6,797 bases of DNA, from positions 1 through 6,797 of the forward strand of contig JBBQVO010000177.1 of the NCBI GenBank assembly GCA_038211505.1. The letters run 5' to 3'. Shown in pieces: positions 1-4,119 of the stretch. Both the position numbers and the translations under genes were made by a program. Source of the stretch: JBBQVO01 sp038211505 (lineage in GTDB: Bacteria > Chloroflexota > Dehalococcoidia > DSTF01 > JACRBR01). The notes beneath the pieces are model-generated. The model did not search any database. It was not told where the DNA came from and saw nothing but the letters and a program-made list of their open reading frames with translations. Position 1 is the first letter of the stretch, and every line of letters starts with the position of its first letter.

Positions 1-1
1 G

Positions 2-67
2 ATCGGCGATGTCTACGACGAAGCGGAGCTGCCGCACATCGCGATGGAGAAGCGGATCGCGCGCTGA
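2..67 (+). CDS. 3' end of an unidentified gene (partial)
   Basis: An open frame runs in from the left edge and ends with TGA at 65-67. The visible C-terminus is IGDVYDEAELPHIAMEKRIA plus a final Arg, acidic then basic and probably helical. I do not recognise the family from 21 residues. Support for a real gene end is positional: a well-formed plus-strand intrinsic terminator follows about 75 bases later, and the next gene lies on the opposite strand. The frame choice could be wrong because so little is visible. Confidence 0.5.
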   Translation: MGDVYDEAELPHIAMEKRIAR

Positions 68-141
68 CGCGGGCGAGTGCAAACATCAAAGAGCAAAACT
101 TCAAACGGGGAAGCGTCACCAGCGGATTGCCGGATCGCGGC

Positions 142-174
142 AGAGGACGGCGGTCGCCGTCCTTTCCTGTTTGC
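142..174 (+). terminator. Intrinsic terminator of the left-edge gene
   Basis: The arms AGGACGGC (144-151) and GCCGTCCT (156-163) form a perfect 8-bp GC-rich stem with a GGTC loop. It is followed by the T-rich run TTTCCTGTTT. The T-run is on the plus strand, so it serves the gene ending at 67. It lies just past the stop of the convergent yqeY-like gene and may also block read-through there, although the minus-strand side has no T-run. Confidence 0.75.
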
Positions 175-190
175 CCTCGCGCGAGCGCGG

Positions 191-664
191 CTAGCCGCTG
201 AGAAGCTCCGTGACGACTTCGTTGATGGCGCGACCGTCGGCGCGGCTCTTCAGGCGAGCGATGGCGGCAGGCATGAGCTTGGGCTTGTCGGCGGGCGTGC
301 TGGCGCCGACTTCGGCCATGATCGCGCGCACTTCGGCGACGATCTCGTCCCGCGATAGCTGCTGCGGCAGGTAGGCAGAGAGGATCGCCAGTTCGGCCTC
401 TTCGCGGTCGACGAGATCCTGGCGGGCCGCCTTCTTGTACTCCTCGATGCTCTCGCGCCGCTGCTTCGCCTGCTTCTGGACGACGTCGAGCACCTCGGCG
501 TCGGCAAGCCCCTGCCGCGAGGCGGATTCGTCTTTGACGTTGACGCGGGCGATCTCGGTATTGCCGATCGCTGTGAGGAGCAGGCGCAGGACGTCGCGGC
601 GCGTCGTCTCGCCCTCGCGCATGGCGGTCTTCAAATCTTCGGCTAGCTGTTCCTTCAGCGGCAT
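191..664 (-). CDS. yqeY: GatB/YqeY domain-containing protein
   Basis: A 157-residue soluble protein, the usual length for stand-alone YqeY proteins. These are related to the C-terminal tail of GatB, the subunit of the tRNA-dependent amidotransferase that contacts tRNA. The cellular role of the free form is not well defined. Visible family marks are a helical N-terminal half with RRDVLRLLLTAIGNTEI (residues 22-38), the segment QAKQRRESIEEYKKAARQDL (65-84) and AILSAYLPQQLS (93-104), and a C-terminal small domain ending RADGRAINEVVTELL (141-155). The open frame continues far upstream, but the start at 664 is set by AGGAGG at 675-680, about ten bases before the ATG, and by family length. It is divergent from the universal stress protein, and the 168-base gap must carry both promoters. 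I saw no convincing -35/-10 pair there. Confidence 0.93.
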   Translation of the reverse strand: MPLKEQLAEDLKTAMREGETTRRDVLRLLLTAIGNTEIARVNVKDESASRQGLADAEVLDVVQKQAKQRRESIEEYKKAARQDLVDREEAELAILSAYLPQQLSRDEIVAEVRAIMAEVGASTPADKPKLMPAAIARLKSRADGRAINEVVTELLSG

Positions 665-832
665 CTGCGCGCCCTCCTGTCGCACTGTACCGGAGCGCCA
701 ACGATAGGAGCATCGGTATCGGCGCACGAGCCGACTTAGAGTCCCCGCGCTTCGGCGATGAACATGTGCGCGGGGCGTTCGGGTGTGGCGCGCGCTGCCG
801 AAGATATATCCAGAGCGCGGAAAGGGGGAGCC

Positions 833-1315
833 ATGTTCAAGAGAATGCTGCTGCCAATCGATGGCAGTCAGGCGTCGGCGACGATCGTGCCGTATGCGGC
901 GGAGCTGGCGCGGCGGTTCGAGTGCCACGTCGACGTGCTGCTCGTCGAGCCGGCATCGGGTGCGACACTGCCGCATCCGGAGCACCACAAGGCGGAGCCG
1001 AAGCGAGCGCCGGATGGTGAGTCGGGAGCGCTCGTCATCGGCAGCACGACGCCGAAGTACATCCGCGACGCGAACGAGCGTTATGTCGCGCGACACGTCG
1101 AGGAGTTCGAGGCGATCGGTGTGCCGGCGGGCGGCGCCGTCGTCTGCGGCGATCCGGTCGATGAGATCCTGCGCGCGGCGCTGGAGTCGCGCTCGGACGC
1201 GATCGCGATGACGACGCGGAAGCTGAGCAACTACAACCGCAAGACGACGGGCAGCATCGCCGAAGAGGTGCTCTGGCGTTCGAAGCTGCCGGTGTTGCTG
1301 ATCGCGCACGGCTAG
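833..1315 (+). CDS. Universal stress protein (UspA family), atypical nucleotide loop
   Basis: A 160-residue cytosolic single-domain Usp protein, near the usual 140-160. The N-terminal strand and loop MLLPIDGSQAS (5-15) match the family's ILVPVDGS motif. CGDPVDEIL (105-113) matches the usual GxPxxxIL segment, and GSIAEEVLWRSKLPVLLI (140-157) matches the C-terminal GSxAExVL...PVLxV motif. The ATP-binding signature of UspA proteins is G-x2-G-x9-G-[S/T]. Here the first two glycines are Thr127 and Lys130 and only Gly140-Ser141 remain, so ATP binding is doubtful. A region of about 35 residues (41-75) between strand 2 and the long helix is rich in His, Pro and charged residues. The start at 833 is chosen because a GGGGGAG run sits directly before it (824-830, rather close). 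An in-frame ATG at 758 has no ribosome binding site and adds a non-homologous Arg/Ala-rich leader. It is monocistronic, with its own terminator at 1395-1428. Confidence 0.92.
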   Translation: MFKRMLLPIDGSQASATIVPYAAELARRFECHVDVLLVEPASGATLPHPEHHKAEPKRAPDGESGALVIGSTTPKYIRDANERYVARHVEEFEAIGVPAGGAVVCGDPVDEILRAALESRSDAIAMTTRKLSNYNRKTTGSIAEEVLWRSKLPVLLIAHG

Positions 1316-1328
1316 TGCGTCGGACGAT

Positions 1329-1354
1329 CCACTAAGAGCACGAAGAGCACAAAG
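1329..1354 (+). repeat. GAAGAGCAC short tandem, relative of the 6417/6624 repeat
   Basis: Two tandem 9-base units (TAAGAGCAC, GAAGAGCAC) followed by AAAG lie just after the stress protein stop. CCACTAAGAGCACGAAG at 1329-1345 differs by one base from the core of the inverted arms at 6417-6437 and 6624-6644. It is a dispersed spacer repeat of unknown function. Confidence 0.6.
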
Positions 1355-1394
1355 TATTTGAGGTGGCCGACGGTAGAGCGATGCCGTTGAGGAA

Positions 1395-1428
1395 CGCGCC
1401 CGCTGAAGCCATCGGCGGGCGTTTTTTG
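1395..1428 (+). terminator. Intrinsic terminator of the universal stress protein gene
   Basis: The arms CGCCCGC (1397-1403) and GCGGGCG (1415-1421) extend inward by three further pairs (one G-U) to a 10-bp stem with a 5-base loop. Six T follow at 1422-1427. It lies 80 bases after the stress protein stop. Confidence 0.9.
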
Positions 1429-1577
1429 TGCCCGAGACGCACGTGTCGGCTTTCCGTCGGGTGGGCGTGGGGCCAGCGTCGGGACGCCCGCACGATGGCG
1501 GGCGCATGATGAGCGTGTTCCCGCTGGAGGTGGCCGGAAGACGCAGCCGGTACGGATGGGGGGGACAATGACGGGTG

Positions 1578-1658
1578 CCGGCCGGCGCCCAGGCGGATGT
1601 ATGTGCCTTGCCCTGCTGTCTCCGCCTGACGATTGCGCCCAGTGTAGGCGCCGGCCGG
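1578..1658. repeat. Nested inverted repeat (possible structured element)
   Basis: The outer arms CCGGCCGGCGCC (1578-1589) and GGCGCCGGCCGG (1647-1658) are a perfect 12-bp inverted repeat. Inside it a second perfect pair occurs, AGGCGGA (1591-1597) with TCCGCCT (1621-1627). Read as RNA, this gives an outer GC-rich stem, an inner stem with a 23-base loop, and a 19-base single-stranded 3' side. There is no T-run after either outer arm, so it is not a normal terminator. It may be a dispersed repeat, a small structured RNA, or the 3' structure of the regulator transcript. Confidence 0.55.
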
Positions 1659-1683
1659 AGGCCCTTCTTGGGTCTCGCGTTGT

Positions 1684-1704
1684 GGGTTGTGGGTTGTGGG
1701 TTGT
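1684..1704 (+). repeat. GGGTTGT x3 tandem repeat
   Basis: Three exact copies of the heptamer GGGTTGT, preceded by a partial copy (TTGT), lie 14 bases past the stop of the HxlR-SCP2 gene. It is a simple-sequence tract in a spacer and could vary in copy number. Confidence 0.85.
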
Positions 1705-1718
1705 AGTTCGGCCACCAG

Positions 1719-2507
1719 CTAGCGCAATTGCGCCGCGACGCGGCGTTTCGCGAGCGGTGGCCGCGAGGCCGCGCGTCTCGTAGGCGCTCGACTCGGCGCG
1801 ACGCGTTTGGGTGGCGATTGAGCATCGGCGAGGCGCTTCGGCGGCGAGGCGGAGGTTGGGGCGGCGACCATCACGTCGCGGAACTCGGCGATGCGGCCGG
1901 CGGGGCCGCTGACGTCGAGACGGTCGAGGAGCCGCTTGCGCTCGGCGCCGTTAGCGACGAACACGGCGGTCCACGCCGACGGCGTCGTGTTGATGACGAG
2001 CGTGGCGTCGGCGTCCGGCGTTCGTGTGCGCCAGCGATTGCTTTCGTAGCTGAGATGGATCGCCGGCCGATCGGGGAAGTGAAACTCCCACACGACCGGC
2101 CCATCGAGCCCCGTGCCCTTGGTGTTCATGTAGACGGCGAGCGCCGTCAGCGTCTGCTCCGGAAAGATCGGCTCGCCGGGCAGCGGCGCCCGCAGCGCGT
2201 GATCCATCCCCCAGACGGCGAGTGAGGCGACGACAGGGCCGAGCTCGCGCCCGCGCGCGGTCAGCCGATACCAGACTTCACGCCGGCCCTCCTCGCTATC
2301 ACGCTCGACGATGCCGGCGGCTTCGAGGTCGCGCAGGCGCGCGGTCAGCCACTTCGGCGTGATGCCACCCATGTAGCGCAGCAGGTCGGTGAAGCGCTGC
2401 GGCCCTCGCAAGAGATCGCGGACGACGAGGAGCGACCACTTTTCGCCGATCACTTCGAGCGAGCGAGCGACGGGGCAGAAGTGTTGATAGTCACGGGTGC
2501 GCGGCAT
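1719..2507 (-). CDS. HxlR-type transcriptional regulator with C-terminal SCP2-like domain
   Basis: A 262-residue protein. Residues 1-105 are a winged helix-turn-helix of the HxlR family: FCPVARSLEVIGEKWSLLVV (10-29), then RDLLRGPQRFTDLLR (30-44), GITPKWLTARLRDLEAAGIV (48-67) and the wing REVWYRLTARGREL (76-89). Cys11 is the conserved N-terminal Cys that acts as a redox switch in some HxlR members such as HypR and YodB; redox sensing here is inference. Residues 115-215 fit an SCP2-like sterol/lipid-carrier fold, seen in a subset of HxlR proteins of about 220 residues, and may bind a hydrophobic ligand. Residues 216-262 are an added Pro/Ala/Arg/Lys tail with two SPPKR units (221-225, 231-235). 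The start ATG at 2505-2507 begins at the family's N-terminus, but only a weak AAGAG lies near it. It is divergent from the short ORF at 2637 and probably controls itself and that side through the palindromes at 2536-2557. Confidence 0.9.
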   Translation of the reverse strand: MPRTRDYQHFCPVARSLEVIGEKWSLLVVRDLLRGPQRFTDLLRYMGGITPKWLTARLRDLEAAGIVERDSEEGRREVWYRLTARGRELGPVVASLAVWGMDHALRAPLPGEPIFPEQTLTALAVYMNTKGTGLDGPVVWEFHFPDRPAIHLSYESNRWRTRTPDADATLVINTTPSAWTAVFVANGAERKRLLDRLDVSGPAGRIAEFRDVMVAAPTSASPPKRLADAQSPPKRVAPSRAPTRRAASRPPLAKRRVAAQLR

Positions 2508-2535
2508 CTCTTGACACCTATAGTTTCTTTAAGAG

Positions 2536-2557
2536 AGTATCTGTTAGATACTAGTAT
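2536..2557. promoter_or_regulatory. Palindromic operator in the divergent promoter region
   Basis: AGTATCT-GTT-AGATACT (2536-2552) is a perfect 7-bp inverted repeat with a 3-base spacer. It overlaps a second palindrome, ATACTAGTAT (2548-2557), so AGTAT half-sites occur three times in 22 bases. The surrounding 2515-2560 stretch is markedly AT-rich in GC-rich DNA and lies between the HxlR start (2507) and the plus-strand ORF (2637). Symmetric sites in divergent promoters are typical for HxlR dimers. Weak promoter candidates are a plus-strand TTAAGA (2529-2534) and TAGTAT (2552-2557) pair 17 bases apart, which would put the main palindrome in the spacer, and a minus-strand -10 TATACT (2558-2553) with no good -35. 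Confidence 0.65.
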
Positions 2558-2578
2558 AACACATTCGGCCTGGGTGTT

Positions 2579-2600
2579 GGTCGGTAGACGTTAGTCGTTG
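2579..2600 (+). repeat. Spacer repeat GGTCGGT...CGTTAGTCGTTG, copy 1
   Basis: GGTCGGT-AGA-CGTTAGTCGTTG lies in the leader between the operator and the short ORF. Related copies flank the groES-groEL gap at 5797-5820 (same orientation) and 5904-5922 (inverted). Function unknown. Confidence 0.65.
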
Positions 2601-2636
2601 GGGCAGCCGAATCAGTAGAGAGCAGGAGGTACCCTC

Positions 2637-2840
2637 ATGGACTTCACTGGACACATCTCCCAGGATCTCTATCGCGCGATTGAAGACGAGCGGAGTCGGG
2701 AATGGTGCCGCGGCCGCTGGCGTCGCGCCTGGCAGCAGAGCAAGGACGGCGAGACGATTGTTTCGCGCACGGACCAGCGGCTGCCGGAGTGCGAGCCGGA
2801 ACGAAGAGCACCCGTGGCGCGCACCCCGCGTATCGCGTAA
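2637..2840 (+). CDS. Short hypothetical protein with a strong ribosome binding site
   Basis: A 67-residue ORF I cannot assign. The start is well supported: AGGAGGT at 2624-2630, six bases before the ATG. The protein is charged and Arg/Trp-rich, with an N-terminal MDFTGHISQDLYRAIEDERS that looks helical. A WCRGRWRRAW stretch follows near residues 23-32, and the second half is Arg/Pro/Glu-rich and less protein-like. It has no signal peptide or membrane segment. Third codon positions are mostly G or C, as in the neighbours. It starts 129 bases from the divergent HxlR gene and ends 76 bases before the transglutaminase gene, so the two plus-strand genes could be co-transcribed. It could instead be a leader peptide or a decayed gene remnant. 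Confidence 0.45.
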   Translation: MDFTGHISQDLYRAIEDERSREWCRGRWRRAWQQSKDGETIVSRTDQRLPECEPERRAPVARTPRIA

Positions 2841-2851
2841 GGCCGTTGTTG

Positions 2852-2873
2852 TCCTGACACGTCGATGTCAGGA
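2852..2873. promoter_or_regulatory. Perfect 8-bp inverted repeat before the transglutaminase gene
   Basis: TCCTGACA (2852-2859) and TGTCAGGA (2866-2873) are separated by six bases. The repeat lies 11 bases after the stop of the short ORF and 43 bases before the transglutaminase ATG. No T-run follows, so an operator or an mRNA hairpin is more likely than a terminator. Confidence 0.5.
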
Positions 2874-2916
2874 TCGCGTTGACCGACGACGACACGATCG
2901 GCGACAATCGGGCAAC

Positions 2917-3813
2917 ATGAACCACGACGAGCTGCTTGCCTACTACACAGCGCCCGGCGTTTTTACGAGCGTTGAGGGCTTCGAGGAGCAGGTTGACGCG
3001 CTCCCGGATGATGTCGCGTCCGTGGCGGCGGCGGTGCAGGGGCTGCTGATCCATGAAGCGATGGCGCCGGCGTACGGCGCGACACTTACGCCGGAGCGAC
3101 GGGCGGAGAGAGAGTTGCATAGCGCGGTGGCGATGCTGCGTCGCGCGACCGAGATGGATGCGCGGCCGCTGGATGCGGCGCGGCTGCCGACATGCCGGGT
3201 CGCCGGGGTCTGCCGTCATTTTGCGACGCTGTTCGTCGCGATCATGCGGCACAAGGGCGTGCCGGCGCGCGCGCGATGCGGGTTCGCCAACTACTTCGAA
3301 CCCGGCAAGAATACCGATCATTGGGTCAGCGAATACTGGAACCTTCGGCAGCAACGCTGGGTGCTTGCGGACGCGCAGGTCGACGGGCCTCAAAAGCAGT
3401 TCTACAAGCCAAACTTCGACACGCTGGATGTGCCACGCGATCGATTTCTCGTCGCCGGGGACGCTTGGCGACTCTGCCGCGACGGCGCGAAGGATGCGCA
3501 GACCTTCGGCGTCAGTGGCACGGAGATGTGGGGGCTGGTGGAGGTGATGGGCGACGTGCTGCAGGATGTCGCCGCGCTCCAGAACGTCGAGCTGCTGCCG
3601 TGGGGCTGGTACGGCCTCGCGACCGATGACAGCGCCTGCGAACGCGAGGCGAAGTTCCTCGATCGCGTCGCAGCGTTGTCCAGCGCCGCCGACGCGTCGG
3701 CGATCACGGAGCTTCGCGAGCTTGCGGCGACGGATCCGCGCGTCGCGCTGCCGATGGAGCGGGTGGCGGCGGTGCGGGATGCGGAAATCTCGGGCGTCGC
3801 AAGCGCTTCGTAG
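2917..3813 (+). CDS. Transglutaminase-like superfamily protein
   Basis: A 298-residue protein with no signal peptide or membrane segment, so probably cytosolic. The transglutaminase-like (papain-type) core lies around residues 88-155. Catalytic Cys99 is in AGVCRHFATLFVAIMRHKGV, followed by the typical PARARCGFANYF strand. His135 is in TDHWVSEYW and Asp152 in WVLADAQ, giving the Cys-His-Asp triad in the usual order and spacing. Bacterial members act as cysteine peptidases, amidases or crosslinkers; the substrate cannot be told from sequence. Residues 1-85 and 160-298 are helical extensions that I do not recognise. The frame stays open upstream to 2680, but the upstream translation is Arg-rich and not protein-like, so ATG 2917 is chosen although no good ribosome binding site precedes it. 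It follows the short ORF in the same direction and may be in the regulon of the divergent HxlR-SCP2 protein. Confidence 0.88.
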   Translation: MNHDELLAYYTAPGVFTSVEGFEEQVDALPDDVASVAAAVQGLLIHEAMAPAYGATLTPERRAERELHSAVAMLRRATEMDARPLDAARLPTCRVAGVCRHFATLFVAIMRHKGVPARARCGFANYFEPGKNTDHWVSEYWNLRQQRWVLADAQVDGPQKQFYKPNFDTLDVPRDRFLVAGDAWRLCRDGAKDAQTFGVSGTEMWGLVEVMGDVLQDVAALQNVELLPWGWYGLATDDSACEREAKFLDRVAALSSAADASAITELRELAATDPRVALPMERVAAVRDAEISGVASAS

Positions 3814-3843
3814 TTGGCGATGCAGGCGAATTCGGCGACCCCC

Positions 3844-3959
3844 GCGCGGGCTGGAAAGCCCGCGCTACATTGTTGAACCCCGCGCTGCTCATTGTTAGTG
3901 CGAAGCGCGTTTGCGATGTTCGGGCGAGCGCGTCTTCCCCCCGCGGCCCGCGCTACATT
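3844..3959 (+). repeat. Hairpin repeats ending GCCCGCGCTACATT
   Basis: GCGCGGGCT (3844-3852) and AGCCCGCGC (3857-3865) form a perfect 9-bp stem with a GGAA loop, followed by TACATT. The 14-base string GCCCGCGCTACATT occurs at 3858-3871 and again at 3946-3959, the second time preceded by CCCGCG rather than a full left arm. There is no T-run. This looks like a dispersed REP-like palindrome family in the spacer after the transglutaminase gene. Confidence 0.6.
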
Positions 3960-3979
3960 CGTAAAACGCCCGCCGCCAC

Positions 3980-4020
3980 GGTCCTTGTGGACCTACGCTG
4001 CCTGAATGGACCTGCGCTGC
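3980..4020 (+). repeat. Small hairpin and direct repeat GGACCT(A/G)CGCTGC
   Basis: GGTCC (3980-3984) pairs with GGACC (3989-3993) around a TTGT loop. TGGACCTACGCTGC (3988-4001) is repeated with one change as TGGACCTGCGCTGC (4007-4020). The arrangement of a hairpin followed by TACGCTG resembles the larger hairpin followed by TACATT at 3844. With that element it accounts for most of the spacer between 3814 and the groEL terminator, in which I see no gene. Confidence 0.5.
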
Positions 4021-4043
4021 GCGATCTTGTTTGCGCATCGCTG

Positions 4044-4081
4044 TAACACAAGAAAGAGCGCTCGCATTTCTGCGAGCGCTC
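4044..4081 (-). terminator. Intrinsic terminator of the groES-groEL operon
   Basis: GAGCGCTCGCA (4056-4066) and TGCGAGCGCTC (4071-4081) form a perfect 11-bp stem with a 4-base loop. Read on the minus strand, TTTCTTGTGTT follows the stem. It lies about 40 bases past the groEL stop. Confidence 0.88.
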
Positions 4082-4119
4082 CTCGGTTCCTACGACCTGT
4101 GGCCCATCACCTCTGACCG

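Larger units (their letters stand above)
1429..1718. other. Gene-free spacer with palindromes, no credible CDS
   Basis: The 290 bases after the stress protein terminator contain open frames on both strands. None has a ribosome binding site or recognisable protein, and their translations are low-complexity Arg/Pro/His/Ser. A 7-bp hairpin, CGCCCGC (1485-1491) with GCGGGCG (1498-1504), has the same arms as the terminator at 1397-1421 but lacks a T-run. The nested inverted repeat and the GGGTTGT tandem described separately fill the rest. The convergent regulator gene ends at 1719, and I see no good T-tailed terminator for it here. Confidence 0.6.

Noticed and set aside
758..832. Upstream in-frame ATG codons for the universal stress protein
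   Set aside because: No ribosome binding site precedes them, and the extra residues do not belong to the Usp fold, which starts at MFKRMLLPIDGS.
1332..1715. A 127-residue minus-strand ORF in the spacer after the stress protein
   Set aside because: Low-complexity Pro/His/Arg/Ser translation, no ribosome binding site, and it spans a terminator and simple repeats.
665..1825. A minus-strand open frame extending the YqeY-like protein upstream to 544 residues
   Set aside because: The added part is Arg-rich, runs antisense through the stress protein gene and crosses its terminator. A good ribosome binding site and family length place the start at 664.
2511..2516. A perfect TTGACA as a plus-strand -35 box
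   Set aside because: No acceptable -10 lies 16-18 bases downstream; the nearest TATCTG is 21 bases away. It also lies within the first bases upstream of the opposite gene's start.
2680..2916. Extending the transglutaminase-like protein upstream to an ATG at 2680
   Set aside because: The extra 79 residues are Arg/Ser-rich, have no ribosome binding site and overlap the short ORF in another frame.
2644..3393. A 249-residue minus-strand ORF opposite the transglutaminase gene
   Set aside because: It is a shadow of the GC-rich coding strand: Arg/Pro/His-rich, no recognisable domain, while the plus strand has an intact catalytic triad.
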